From Sporothrix humicola (Eukaryota > Ascomycota > Sordariomycetes > Ophiostomatales > Ophiostomataceae): 64,000 nt of DNA. The stretch lies in assembly GCA_021396245.1 (NCBI GenBank), contig WNYE01000043.1, positions 281,411 through 345,410 of the forward strand. The letters are read 5' to 3'. Below, in pieces: positions 10,867-22,847 of this stretch (the stretch's first letter is position 1; each line of letters begins with the position of its first letter). Under the pieces are notes generated by a model. That model searched no databases. It had not been told where the DNA came from and saw only the letters and a program-made list of their open reading frames with translations. Both the position numbers and the translations under genes were made by a program.

Positions 10867-11571
10867 TTATTTTCCCCGTCCACTCCCGCCAATATTGCTT
10901 CCCATCTGGTTTACCGACATGCCCTTCAGAGCGTGATCTGCCGGATTCGCTGCAGCCTCGTACAGAATGTTGACGGGCGCGCGGCCCAGCTGCATCCACT
11001 CGCCGCGGAAGCCCAGGTAGCTGATCCGCGTCACGTCCTCCTCGCCGTCGCCGAAATTGTCTGGGAAGAAAAGCGCAAGTCGCCGCACTTGGCCAAAGAT
11101 GGCGCGCTTGACGGCAAACTCTTGGATGTCGGACGTCTGGGCGAGCTCAAAGGTCTGCGTCGCGTGCTTGGCGTCGGCCTCCTCCTCGGCCGACTGGAAA
11201 TCGAGATCGTCGCGGTTCTGGAAGACATGCAGCGTCTTGGGTGCCGAGTCCGAGGCCGATGTCCTCAACAAAATGGCGTGCAGCTTGACCTGCCCCGTAA
11301 AGGGCACATGCATCAGCAGCTGCTCATCGACGTCGCTGGCGAGCTCGGGCTCTTCTGTCAGGCGCTGGTCCCAGGTCTTTTGCACAATTTTGCGTCCGGC
11401 TCCCGACTCGGCTTCGTTGAGTGTGATGACTTGAGAAAAGTCGACGTGCTGGTAGAGTGAGAACTGGAGTGCGGGGGTGATGTCGTCGGAGTGGTCGTGG
11501 TCATGGTCGTGGTCGTGGCCGTGGTCGTGTCCGCCATGGCCGGCGTGTTCGTCGTGGCAATGATGGGACAT
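10867..11571 (-). CDS. PITH-domain protein with His/Asp-rich N-terminus
   Basis: A protein of 234 residues in a single exon. Residues 3-27 contain 12 histidines alternating with Asp/Gly, then the PITH (DUF1000) domain runs from about residue 35 to 215, including LLMHVPFTGQVKLHAILL and SYLGFRGEW near its end. PITH domains occur in PITHD1 and thioredoxin-like 1, where the domain binds the proteasome; this protein has no thioredoxin domain. The His/Asp tract is a plausible metal-binding element, which is inference. The ATG at 11571 is the first in frame that begins the His-rich segment. Its 3' end faces the JLP2 homolog. Confidence 0.9.
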   Translation of the reverse strand: MSHHCHDEHAGHGGHDHGHDHDHDHDHSDDITPALQFSLYQHVDFSQVITLNEAESGAGRKIVQKTWDQRLTEEPELASDVDEQLLMHVPFTGQVKLHAILLRTSASDSAPKTLHVFQNRDDLDFQSAEEEADAKHATQTFELAQTSDIQEFAVKRAIFGQVRRLALFFPDNFGDGEEDVTRISYLGFRGEWMQLGRAPVNILYEAAANPADHALKGMSVNQMGSNIGGSGRGK

Positions 11572-12147
11572 TGTGAAGAAAAATATATACAAAATTGAGT
11601 TGTTTAAAGTCTCAATATGTGATGTGTTGACGTTGTTGTTTGCGAAAGGAAAGAAGGGTCTTGCCAAAGAGGTATGACGTTTGTCCACAGCTCCTTCTTA
11701 GAGGGGTAGCTCGCCCAAAGCTTAGCGCCTCAAAAAGAAAAACACAGGGACCGGCACATGGCAGTTGGGTTTAGATTTAGCGGGTCGCACCTGCCTGACA
11801 AACGGGTTTTAGTGGCCAATAGCAGAGCCGAATTTTCTTGAATTCGAGGCAAGAGCGCAGCCTCGATAAACACGGCTGTGGACATCACTAAAATAAAAAA
11901 AAGTTTCTAGATCTTCTACGAAATCAACACCACGACACAGCTCGCAACATACCACGACGACGGCTTACCGCGGCCTCTCAACCCCTCTGCTGCCATGGCT
12001 GCGATAAAGGCATCCACATATACCACCCAATACCCTTTGCGGTGACTTTAAACCGGCCCTTTTCACTCTCTCGGCCATCACGCGACCTCCGACCTCGCTT
12101 CGTCTCTCCTCCCCCCTCCCTCCTCTCTCCCCTCACACACGCCGGTC
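11572..12147. promoter_or_regulatory. Divergent promoter, PITH gene / 12.1 kb gene
   Basis: A 576-bp interval between divergent starts. A C/T-rich leader (about 12060-12135) precedes the plus-strand gene. No defined binding sites are recognised. Confidence 0.5.
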
Positions 12148-13452
12148 ATGCTGCTCCCACGGGTACCAGGCCTTCTACTAAGAAGACGGGCTGCACGAAA
12201 TATATGCGCCAGCTGCGTGGCTCGGCAAAGCGCCTCTTTTGCGACAAGGGCAGCAGCATCTCCAAAACAAGAGTCTCCGGGACCAAAATCACCAGTACCC
12301 GAGCCTCCAGAGACAACTCCCACCTCCGACACAATAACCTCACAACCCTCGACACCTCCATACCAACCAAAACGAGTAAAACGTGGGAAAACACCCCGTC
12401 CACCACAACCAGCGCCGCCCTACCCGCCATGGCCGGATTCGACCTCCGAAAAGCCGCAACGGCGAATGCAATTCACAAGGCAACAGTCCCTGGTCCAGAA
12501 CGTCATTTTCAGTGCCAAGATTGCCCATCCAGGCCAGGTCCCCTTCCAAGAGCCAGCCGCGGGGTCCACAGAGCCGGCCATTGGCCTCGGCGTGCCCCGC
12601 GCACCCGATTTTAAAAACGACTACACAAATATGGGGCCGGACGTTGTGGCGCCGTGGCGGCAGGGCGGCGTCTTTTTCAACTTGTCCGAGCGCCAGATCA
12701 AGGCGGCCGTGAGCCAGGTGATGGGGCCGGCCGCCGCCAAGAAACCGGCAAAAACCCACGGCGTGCGCGTGCGGTACTCGCCGCTGCACTCGCTCCATCC
12801 GTGGCAGGCCCAGCACTTGGCCGCGTCCCCCGGCGTCGAACAGAGCCCAGACGGCGGCGCCGGCAGCGCCGGTAGCAGCAGCTGGCCCGTGGGGTTCCCG
12901 CACAGCTTTGCAGAGATCCTGCGGCGGCGGTACGCCATCAAGAGCGTGACGGACCCGCTGTGGTGGTTTGCCCTTGTGTTCAACTCGCCCAACGACGTGA
13001 CCCCGCTGAGCAACTTGGTCCGCAACAAGATGCGCTACAAGCTGCAGAGCGCGCTGAAAGAGGCGCTGCGGCGGCGGGGATATGCCGCCAACGGCCACCG
13101 TCTGCCCGGCCCAGAGGGTGCGCCGGCACGGTATAACCAGATCTACGGCTCGATACGTGCCGACGGGCATGTGGAGCCGATGCTCGATGCGCCATATGAA
13201 GAGGTTGTCGGCCTCCTGGTCAGGGCCGTGATTACCGTGGAAAGCATTCTAGGTGCCAAGAGCAACCGGATGATCAGGGTTGGTGGTGGAGGTGACAGAG
13301 ATATGGCACCTCCAGGAGCGAGTCATTGGCAAGAGGCATTCCCAGACGCGCCAGCCAAACAGCCACAAAAGGGAAAGGGCAAGCGGAAGGCCCAGAAAAA
13401 TGGAAAAGAAGATGAACCATGGGACGAGTTTCCCAGTCATCTGATCCTTTAA
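12148..13452 (+). CDS. Predicted mitochondrial protein, family not recognised
   Basis: A protein of 434 residues in one exon. The first ~40 residues are Arg/Ala/Ser-rich with almost no acids (LLLRRRAARNICASCVARQS), a strong mitochondrial presequence. A Pro/Thr-rich linker spans roughly 40-105. The remainder reads as a folded conserved domain: QSLVQNVIFSAKIAHPGQ, FFNLSERQIKAAVSQVMG, SFAEILRRRYAIKSVTDPLWWF, then a Lys-rich tail. There are no clear transmembrane segments. I do not recognise the family, so no role is assigned. It is divergent from the PITH gene and upstream of CHS5 in the same direction. Confidence 0.8.
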   Translation: MLLPRVPGLLLRRRAARNICASCVARQSASFATRAAASPKQESPGPKSPVPEPPETTPTSDTITSQPSTPPYQPKRVKRGKTPRPPQPAPPYPPWPDSTSEKPQRRMQFTRQQSLVQNVIFSAKIAHPGQVPFQEPAAGSTEPAIGLGVPRAPDFKNDYTNMGPDVVAPWRQGGVFFNLSERQIKAAVSQVMGPAAAKKPAKTHGVRVRYSPLHSLHPWQAQHLAASPGVEQSPDGGAGSAGSSSWPVGFPHSFAEILRRRYAIKSVTDPLWWFALVFNSPNDVTPLSNLVRNKMRYKLQSALKEALRRRGYAANGHRLPGPEGAPARYNQIYGSIRADGHVEPMLDAPYEEVVGLLVRAVITVESILGAKSNRMIRVGGGGDRDMAPPGASHWQEAFPDAPAKQPQKGKGKRKAQKNGKEDEPWDEFPSHLIL

Positions 13453-14113
13453 CGAGCAGCACACTACAGGTGTGTGCAGATGAATAAATGTATATATGTA
13501 TATATTTGTACTATTACTAGACATAGACAACTCAGACTCATGAACTTAAGAAGGAAGAAAAAAATCTAGCCAACATAGAAAGAGAAATGTGGCCATACCT
13601 CAAGTCGTAGGCAGCAAGTATTGCCATATAAATTTGAATAGAACCAGATGCGGCGCTGTAGCGCAGCCGTTTTAGGGTCCTTAGGCCATGCGCTAACAGC
13701 GCAAACAGTGGCAGCGAGAGCTCTCCTCCAAAAGCTGAGAAAAGATGAAAGCTTGGGAATAAGTGGGGCTGCAGCTGCCAGCCCCTGGGTTTCCGTTTTG
13801 GGAACAGGCACTGGGCCTGGCCAATGCCCGGCCGCGCCTGCCTTGCACCAGAGGGCCACTGGGCGCACCCTCGCACCTTCCTGTATGTGGAAACTTACGT
13901 AGTGTCCTCAAATCAAGAGCCCCAAATCAACCTCCAATTAATTGCACTCCTTCCTCATCCCACATCGACATTGACGTTTGCATAAACACTCGCATTCACA
14001 TCGACCCTTTGCGCATCGCCAGCCACACTGCACGCTCGACGACTGCCACGACTGCGTCACCTCTTCTTCTTCACGCCACCCACGCTCCCCCTTTTACTTT
14101 CACACTCGCCACG
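13453..14113. other. Intergenic, 3' of the 12.1 kb gene and CHS5 promoter
   Basis: 661 bp. The first part is AT-rich with TATATGTATATA near 13490-13505, and the end is a C/T-rich, A-poor leader just before CHS5. No gene is seen. Confidence 0.5.
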
Positions 14114-15405
14114 ATGCTAGTCTCGCTCACCGTCGGCAAAGTCGACGCCGGCGTGACGGTCCTCCTGACCCAAGACAAGCGTTTGGTGAGTTTTTTTTTC
14201 TTCCCCTTCTCTGACACTCTCTACCATCTTTCTAACCTCTCCTCTAGATTGAGTTCCCTTCCATCCTCCTGCCGCCCAACATCTCCTCCGGATCCATCGT
14301 CAACATCGACGTCAGCCGCAACCGCGCGTCGGAACAGGCCGCCAAAGACAGCTTTGCCGCGCTCCAGAGCCGCATCTACGAGACGTTCGGCGTCGACCCG
14401 CCTGCGACGCCTGTGCTGCGCTGCCGCAATGCCACGCAGACGAGCGTCGTCCTCGAGTGGGACCCGATCCAGCTCGCCACGGCCGACCTGACGAGCCTGT
14501 CGCTGTACCGCAACGGCCAAAAGGCCGGCAACATCCCGCGCCCGCTGCAGATGCACTCGACCAAGATTTCGGGCCTGGCCGTCGACACCGAGTACACGTT
14601 CCACCTGGTGCTGCGCACGAGCGCCGGCACGTTTAGCAGCGAGAAGCTGGTGGTGCGCACGCACAAGATGACCGATCTGAGCGGCGTGACGATCACGACG
14701 GGCATCCTGCCGGGCGCCGCGCGCGAGCGGCTTGTGGCGGCCGTCGAGCGCATCGGCGCCAAGTTGGTGGCCGAGCCCGGCACGGTGCGCATCGACACGA
14801 CACACTTTGTGACGACAGAGGGCCGCGGCGTCGCGTGGGAAAAGGCCGTCGAGCTCAACATCCCCGTTGTGCGGCCGGAATGGGTCGAGGCCTGCGAGAA
14901 GAGCGGGCGCATCCTGGGTGTGACCAAGTTCTACCTGGACGCCGTGCGGCCGACGGGCCCCAACGATCACGAGCCTCTGCCGCCCCAACAACCCCCACAA
15001 CAGCAGCAGCCCCCACAGCAGAACAAGGAGCTGCCACAGTCGCCGCCTGCTGAGACACCGACACCGCCAGCAGCAGAAGCAGCAGCACCTTCTTCATCTT
15101 CTACATCCCCCGCACCACAGACAGAAAACGCACACGACGACGAGCCCGAGACCCGCGACGACCAAAAGGTCTGGCTCGGCGACCAGGCCGGCCACGAGCA
15201 AAAGGTTGCCCTGCGGACAAAGAATGATGTGAGCAGAGAGGCTGAGGACGAAGATGACGGTGACGACGGTGCAGAGGACGACGACGATGAGGACGACGAT
15301 CACGCAAATGGCAACGGTAATGGCAATGGCGCCGCAGACAGCAGCAGCCTGAACAAGCCGGCAACGCCCGGCGACGGAAACTCGTTCCAGGATGTGGATT
15401 TGTAG
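14114..15405 (+). CDS. CHS5: Chs5-type exomer scaffold (FN3-BRCT), 1 intron
   Basis: A protein of 409 residues. Exon 1 is 14114-14185, a 62-nt intron (GTGAGT donor, CTAAC, CTAG acceptor) follows, and exon 2 is 14248-15405. The N-terminus (MLVSLTVGKVDAGVTVLLT then RLIEFPSILLPPNISSGSIV) is the Chs5 dimerisation segment. A fibronectin-III domain covers about 78-165 and a BRCT domain about 167-275, with RPEWVEACEKSGRILGV at its end. The C-terminal third is Pro/Gln-rich then strongly acidic and disordered. Chs5 is the core of exomer, which carries chitin synthase and other cargo from the trans-Golgi to the plasma membrane. It is shorter than yeast Chs5 because the tail is reduced. Confidence 0.95.
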
Positions 15406-16035
15406 GGTGATGGAAGTGGAAAGGGGGAGTTAAAATGGTGGAAGTTAATAGTGTGTCGGCGTGTTGCGTCTAATCCGTTGCTGTGTTTTGTTTACTGTGC
15501 TTCAATCTGTATTGTCCCGTTTATAGAAGGCGATGGGGATGGTTTTGGCCATCAGAAAATACCACGTTGTTTTATTGATTTCTTTGCGTAGTGGTTGGGT
15601 CTAATGACTCTCGGTTTTGTTGTGGTTCAGTTGTGATGAAGAATATGTCTCTTGGTTCATATGATATATATTTGATTCCATTGGAATTTTATTTTTTATT
15701 TTTGAACTTAGTTTTCTTGAATTATTTCCATTTTTTATTTTTTATTTTTTTATTCATTACAATTACAATTGTAAACAAAACGCTATGAATATTTTCCCAG
15801 TCCTGTTCCAAATATTGCAATGCCTTCCAATGCATACAATGAGTTAAAACAAAAAAGGTCCAAAATGTCCGTGGACCAGACATGCACAGGTTTAAAGTCA
15901 TCGCTAGATGCTATGTCACATAGGGACACGTGTCTGCCCCTTTTCTTTCGTCAAGCCATCTTGGCCAGCTATTTTCTCTCCTTTTCGTCTTTTATGTCGA
16001 CAAACCTGCATCGTTTTGTAACCTTAGGAGCCGGA
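15406..16035. other. AT-rich convergent interval, CHS5 / SEN1
   Basis: 630 bp between two converging genes. The middle (15660-15790) is very A/T-rich and gives a 65-codon hydrophobic frame that is a composition effect. No gene is seen. Confidence 0.5.
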
Positions 16036-19000
16036 TCAAGGTCTCTTCTTCTTGTGCTGGATGAACATAGAATCGGCAGCACGTTTCTTTGGCTGAGCGT
16101 AGTGTTAGTGTTATACTTTATTTTCCGAACAAAACAACAGAAACTCACCTTTGGCGGCATTGGCTTTCTCGGGCCCTGTGGCGGTCTGTTTCCTGCACTG
16201 GGACCAGTCGGAGCATTTGGTGGAGGTTTTGGTTTGTTGTCGATTCCCAGCACCTCCATGGCCGATGGATCGGTCGGACGTCGTGGATGATGGGACGGAT
16301 GAGGTGGTTTGGGGGTCTGTTTACTGATTAGTACGACTTAAAAATCAAATAAAGACACCACACTGGGACTCACCTTCTTCGCTGGCTGGCCATCGCTCGG
16401 TGAGCTGCCGCCGTCATGCGGCCGTTTCTTGGGAGGGCCGCCGCTGCTCGGACTGCTGGTCATAATAACAGGCCGCGACGACGACGACGATCCATAGGGT
16501 AGCGGTTCGCCGCGCTCGTTGATGCCGCCGAGCCCGACGTCGGACGGCGCGATCGGCGGGCGGCTGGGCCGGTCGACGACGGTGTACGTTGTCGGCTGCA
16601 GCGGTGGAGCCGGCTTTTTACGAGGAAGAGAGCCAGACGAGGCCGAGTAGGGCGACGCCGAGGCAGAATAGGACGATGGCCCTGTGGGAGGGGCACGCTC
16701 AATGGGCGACGACGCGGCGGGCGGTGAATAGCCGTCCTCATCGTCGTCACTAAGAGCGGAAGAGGGCTGCTTCATGGGAGTACCCGACGACATACGATCC
16801 CGCTCTGCTTTGGGGCCCGTCGGCGGCACCTTTGAGTTGTTACTCACACTACTGCTACGACTGGACGGTGCCGTGGAAGCGGGCGACGGCTTAATAGGCT
16901 TGACCCCGTCTTCCATCTTGACTTCCACCTTGACCTTGGGCCCCCTGGGCGCCTCAATTGCCTTTTGGTCCCTTTGGCTTGGCTGCGCCTGGGCCCCCGA
17001 TTTAAGAAGCTGCAGCACATTGCCGCCCGTGTACCGCTTGCGCTCTTTGGCGTCCTCAATCAGCGCCCGCCAGAACTCGCCCTGCCGTAGCGCCCGCGAG
17101 TCGCCTAGAATCCACAGCGACGACTTGGCGCGCGTCAGACCGACGTTCATACGCCGAATGTCCGTCATAAAACCAATGCCGCCCGTCGCGCTCGCTCGCA
17201 CGCACGAGAAGATGATCACATCACACTCGCGGCCCTGGAAGGCGTCGGTCGTGTTGAACTCGACCGTGTCCAAGACACCGGGCCCGTAATGGTCCGCGAA
17301 CCGATCCCGCAGCCGGTGGAGCTGGGCCTTGTAGGGCGTGATGATGCCGATCTTGCCGGTAAACTCCTTGTTGGCGCTGCTGAACGTGCCCATGAACCGC
17401 TTGTACAGCTGCATGGCCACGCGGATCTCGTTCTCGTTGACCAGCGACTGGCCCCGAGCGCCGCGCTCCTGCACACCCTCGACATCAAAGAACCGGTACG
17501 GGCCCAGCAGAGAACTGCCGCTGCCGTCGCCGTGCCACGGAGAACGCCGCAGCTTGGCCATGTCGCCGCCGTCGATGAGGCGTGCATCGTAGAACTGCTG
17601 GCTCGGGAACAGGCTGATTTCGGGGTGCATGCGGTACTGCGTGTCGAGCAGGTGCACGTCCTTGGGCCGGTTGCGCTGCATGCGCACAAACAGACTCTGG
17701 TCGTAGCCGTACTTGGCCGCCGACTGCGACAGCACCGTCGGCGGCAGCTGTTTGGGGTCGCCCACCAGAATACACTTGGCGCAGCCGTACTTGAGCGGGA
17801 TCAGCGCGCTGAGCTCCACGCACTGCGCCGCCTCGTCGATGATGACTGTCTCGAACTCGACGTTTAGGTTCTTCATCACCTCGTGGCCACTGCCGCTGAG
17901 CGTCGAGCATAGCACGTGCGCCTCGTTCAGGATCTTTTGCTGGATGTGCCGCTTCTTAATCTCCGCCTCGCGCGCATACGTGTTGCCGTTCTCCTTATCG
18001 CGCTCAATCTGCGCGCCGATGCGCCGCTGCTCTGACCGCAGCGCGTCCGTCTCGCGCTGCAGCTGGTTGAGAACAGAGCGGTCCGGATTGTCACTAGCCC
18101 GGGCTGCGTCCAAGGCCGGGAACAACTCGGCCAGCTTGGCCTTAATCTCGCCTGCCCGCTGGTGCATCTTGTCGCGGTCGCTGACATTGGCATTGCCGCC
18201 GCCCTCGACGGGCTTGCCGTCTTTGCCGACGGTGGTAATCGACGACGACGTCTGCTTGGCAATCTCCGCCTTGACGAGCTCGTCGAGCGTCACGTCGCGG
18301 ACGCCGGCGTTGATCACATCCGACCGACCCAGGCGCAGCACGTTGATCTTGCGCGTGACGCCCGTCGTCTCCTTGATGCCCGCCTTGAGACGCAGCACCA
18401 GCTCGTCGACGGCGGCGTTACTGGGCGCACACACCAGCAGCTTCTTGGCCGTGCTGTCGCCGTTTGCGGAGGCGTTGCCGGGCCGGTTCATGGCCACGGC
18501 GCCCGCATTGTTCTTGATCGTGCCCGTCAACAGCGCGCCGACCATGGCCACAATCGTCTTAGTTTTGCCGGTACCGGGCGGACCTTGCACAAGAGTAAAG
18601 CCGTCGTTGGCCTTGCCGTGCAAGATGGCCAGCGCCTGACCCTTGTTAAGCTCGTAGTTGCGCGCCATATCCGCAATCGCCGTGTCGCCAAAGGTCAGCA
18701 TCGGCGACGGCGTCGCCTTGAGCACTTCGTCCATGAGATCGTAGTACTGCAGACTCTCGAGGGCCGCAAACTCGCGCTCGATCGTCGTCATGTTGGTGAT
18801 CTTGATCGCCCGCAGCTCGGCACCCGGCACCAGGATCGGCACGATCTGGTTGCCGCGGCTGTTGAGGCGGTACGTGACTTCGAGCGCGTTGCGTTTAAAG
18901 GTCGTCTTGAACACGCGGGCCAGACAGTGCGGCTCGGCCCGTCCCGTCAGTGGGTTCTGCGCTTTGGACAGCAGCACAATGTCGCCCTCGCCAACCTCCC

Positions 19001-22000
19001 GTTCCCTGGGGCCATTACTCCCGTTTCCACTCCCCTCACCACTGGCCGGCAACGCTATGCCCGTGCTCACTTCAAGAAAATTATCGACCGATATGCGCGT
19101 AATCACCTTGATGCCAAACGGCTTGGACGTGCTCTCGTCCTTGGACGTCACAAACGACCGCCATGCCTCGTTGATCAGCAGCGGGAAGAACGTCTTCTTG
19201 TACTCGGCCGGCGACGGGTAGCCGTCCGCCACGGCCTCACACTTGCCCATGTTGGGCGGGTCGTTGCCCTCGTGGAAGATGTCCCACTCCAGGATCGCCT
19301 GGTGCAGGCGGTCCATGTTGGGGATAATGCGCGCGCGCATGTCCTTGGCTGACCGCTGCAGCTTCACCTTCTTGACCGGCAGGCGCGCCGCCATTTGCAG
19401 CAGCGCCTGCCGCCGGCGGCGCTCGGCGTCGTCCATCATCTGCTCGCCCTTCTTGCTCTGCTGGATCAGGGCCGCCGCGCCATCGTCGTCGTCGTCGTCC
19501 TCTTCCTCCTCTTCGTCCGAGTCGACCATAATGTCGCTCTTGAGAGGCACTGGCGGGCCGCCGCGCAGGGCACGTGCCTTGGCAATGGCCTCGGCCTTGT
19601 GCTTCTCCATCTCGGCCTTTTCGCGCGCACGCTTTTCTTTGATGGCGTTGCGGTTGGCCAGGAGCGCTGCCGTATTGTCCGGTTTGGCTGAGGCTGACGC
19701 TTTCATCTTGTCAAGCAGTGCCTTGTGCTTATTGAGGCCCGGGGTCAGCTGCGACGCCGCATTCTTACTAGTGAGCGACGACGGAGGCACAGCCGGGGAG
19801 GCGGATCGAGACGTTGACGCGGATGTGGTCATTCCGGCGCCCACGCGCGACCACGCTTCGAGCGAGGTCTGCTTTTTCTTGGCGGCAGCCAGCGCTGCAT
19901 CGCCCGACTTGGCCGTGCCAAACGATATTATCTGCACGGCGTCGTCGTCGTCCTCGTCGCCGCCGTCGCCAATGGCACGCATCAGCTCGGCCCGCTGCGT
20001 ATCGTTCATGTTCGTATTCACGCGGAACTTGTTCTTAAACTTATCGTGCGGCGTATACGTGTCACGGATCGCGTTGACAAACTTGTCTGGGAAATTCATG
20101 TTGTACTCCTTGAGACGGCTGAACAGCTTGACCAGAATCTGCACAATGATGCGCACCAGGTACGGATCACGCAGCTGGATCATCTCAAAGAGACCCATCG
20201 AGTACTTGCGGGGCGCCTCAAGCACATCTTGCATGCACTTGTCCTTGTTGGAGGCCGGGGCTGTCGCAGTTGCACTGCTCTTTGTCGTTGCCGAGTCGTT
20301 GTTGACTGGAGTGGCCCGTCCACTGTTGTTCGCGCTGTTGTTGCTGCTGTTGCCGCCCAGTGCAGATGCAATCAGACCGTCCTGGGCCATGAGCTGCTCG
20401 GCAAACTCCATGACGTCGCGGCAGTAGTTCTCCATCTCGGTCTTCTCAACGTCCTCGCTCCACGCACGGGCGTGCAAGAAAGAGTGGTCGACAAACTGCC
20501 ACTCCATGGCCCACCAGCGCTTGACGGCCTTTTGCTCGTCGGGCGCCAGAGACCGCGACCGCAGCAGACCGGTCGACGTGTCGCAGAGACCAGTCAGGAT
20601 ATCCTTGCTGCAGCGGAAGATGCGGCGCATGGGCTGAAAGGGGGACGCTCCGGCAAATGATGCTGAAGCCACTGCTTGGGCTTGGCCGCTAGCTGTGTTT
20701 TGCTGTTGTTGTTGCAGCTGCTGCTCCTGGGCTCGGCGCAGCACCTCGTCACCGCCGGTCAAGTAGCTAACTGAGTCGGCGAAGGAGGTCAAGAAGGAAA
20801 CCGGGTAGCTAGTGACCATCTTGGCGATAGCTTCGGAACGGCCGTCCTCATCAGTGAGCGTGCTGATCAGCTGCACGCCAGCTTCGCGAATGTCATCTTC
20901 GGCATGGATTAGTGACGCAGCCACAGCGTCCATGGCACGGCTCTGGTGGGCGTCGGAATTCGAACTGAGCAGCAGCTGTAGGTCGGTCCGGCTTAGAGTC
21001 TCGCTAATACGGGCGATCGTGCCGGCAATGGCCTCTGCTGCAGGGTCGAGCTCGGCATTGAAGCGTTGTTTATCGGGATCCTCAACGACAAGCTGGCGCT
21101 TCTTGGGCGGGAACCGCTGAATGCCGCGCAAAGACAGCGTAGCGGCCAGCATGACACGGGCCAGATCGAGACGGCCGGGCGCCAGGGCAGAGCGGAAGCC
21201 GTCCCAAAGTTGGTTTGAGCGCCGATCGTTACCAGCAGTAGCAACTTTATTCTTCTGCTGGAGGGCCATCCAATCGTCATGGATGGCACGGGTGTCGAGA
21301 GCCAGAGACGACGCCATGACGCCGACAGCTGCCTGCGATAGACCGATATTGTAGTGGTCGCCCGGGTGTAGGTTGGCACTGCGCATGACGTAAAACTGGT
21401 GCTTCACAGTTTTGTTGATGACGTTGTTGACAAAGAGGGCACTCTCGGCAGTCAGGCGGTAGCGGGTGTCGAGGTAGCCGTTGAGTGTCATTTGCAGGGC
21501 ATTCAGGGCCGCGGCGATGCAGGTTGAGTGGCCTTCTCTTGTGGCAGTAATAGCAGGGTCGGGTGTGTTTGTGAGGAACGCGTTCAAGATGTAGTCACAG
21601 ACGTCAGCTCTCTGGTTACGGTTGAGCGACCGCATGAGCGACTGCACAAAGGCGACGAGCAGCGGCACACGAGCGTAAGAAGGAGTGCCGCCATTATCGG
21701 GCACGAGCTGCATCGACGGCTCGAAAGACCGGGCCAGGAACGGACCAAAAGCCGGGTTCTTGAACACATACATAGGCAGACTTGGTGGGTTCATAAGTGA
21801 CAAGGCGGCCCAAAAGGCCGTGGACGACTTGTCCATGAGAGCACACAGGGCACGAAGCACACGGGCGAGGATCTGGTCGGACCGGCGGAACTCAAGATGC
21901 GAGACTGCCAGATGATAGACGTCGACCGGGACTTGCATTCCACGTAAACTGTGCAGCACAAGATCTGGGCTCATGGCTTCCAAAAGCAGCAAAAAGCCGT

Positions 22001-22847
22001 CCCAGAACCGCTCAACATCGGCGTCAAGAGCGTCTTGACGGCTGACCGCATCAATGGCGTCAGCCAAATGGTCACTGACGGCCCAGTCGAACTGCTCGGT
22101 CGTGAGAGACTGTGGCGGCCGACGCTGCCAGGCTGTCCGTGCAAAAGTGCAGCGCAGCGGATCGGCCTGGAACAGGAAGACGGTCATGGTGGGGATAACA
22201 GCGGACGCAATCTTGAGCGGTTTCTTTTCCTGGGTCTTCTGGAACACATAATTAAAGAGCCGGCGGTTGTCGGGAAGACTAAGAAACTCGACACAGCAAA
22301 GTGCCTCGTAGAACGCAAGCACAGCCGGGGCGTCCAGGGCAACCAGCTTAGCGGATGACATGGGCCCGTGTGTCTCGAGCAGCTCGACAGCCTTTTTGAG
22401 GCCGCGAGTGATGCGGTCGGTGTCGTAGGCGTGCAGACGGCCCTCCATGATGTTGGCCGTCTCTTCGTCAAACTCCTTGAGGAGACGGTCTTTCAAGGTC
22501 TTTCGGTTCATGTGCCATGCCCTGACGCAGCCATCGCACTTGACCAGGAAGGACTCGGTCCGCCTAATCCAGTCGCCCAGCCAGCGGTCGGCCTGATCAC
22601 GGTTAATGCCCAGGATGAGTGACGCCCATGAAGTGAGCTGCAATCGTCGCCGGCCTTCTTCGAGTCGACTTTGGTATGCCAGCTTCTCGTCGGGCGTCAA
22701 GCCAGCCATGCCGGCTGCCGGTTCATCGTAGTCATCCTGGTCCTCGTCGCTCGTGCGTGGACAGAACAGATGGACGTCTGGCGGGATGCGTTCGAGCTCT
22801 TGGTGCGAGGCAATAATTTCCTCGTAGACCTCTTCTGGGGTCTTCAT
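16036..22847 (-). CDS. SEN1: Sen1 superfamily 1 RNA/DNA helicase, 2 introns near the 3' end
   Basis: A protein of 2232 residues. Exon 1 is 16374-22847, exon 2 is 16149-16316 and exon 3 is 16036-16092, with introns of 57 and 56 nt (GTGAGT donors, ACAG and TCAG acceptors). The N-terminal ~750 residues are the helical Sen1 domain, followed by disordered acidic and Ser/Gln-rich linkers. The helicase has Walker A GPPGTGKTK near residue 1424, DEAAQ near 1670, GDPKQLPPTV near 1695, LDTQYRMHPEIS, and NVGLTRAK near 1905. The last two exons add a Pro-rich tail and end in PKKRAADSMFIQHKKKRP, a bipartite nuclear localisation signal. Without splicing, the frame would stop in the first intron. Sen1 terminates non-coding RNA polymerase II transcription and resolves R-loops. 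It is divergent from the AVT gene. Confidence 0.96.

Noticed and set aside
15591..15788. 65-codon hydrophobic frame between CHS5 and SEN1
   Set aside because: Made of Phe/Leu/Ile from an AT-rich tract; no leader, no conservation signal visible.
18162..20427. Two ~395-codon plus-strand frames inside SEN1
   Set aside because: They overlap helicase motifs on the minus strand and lack recognisable domains.
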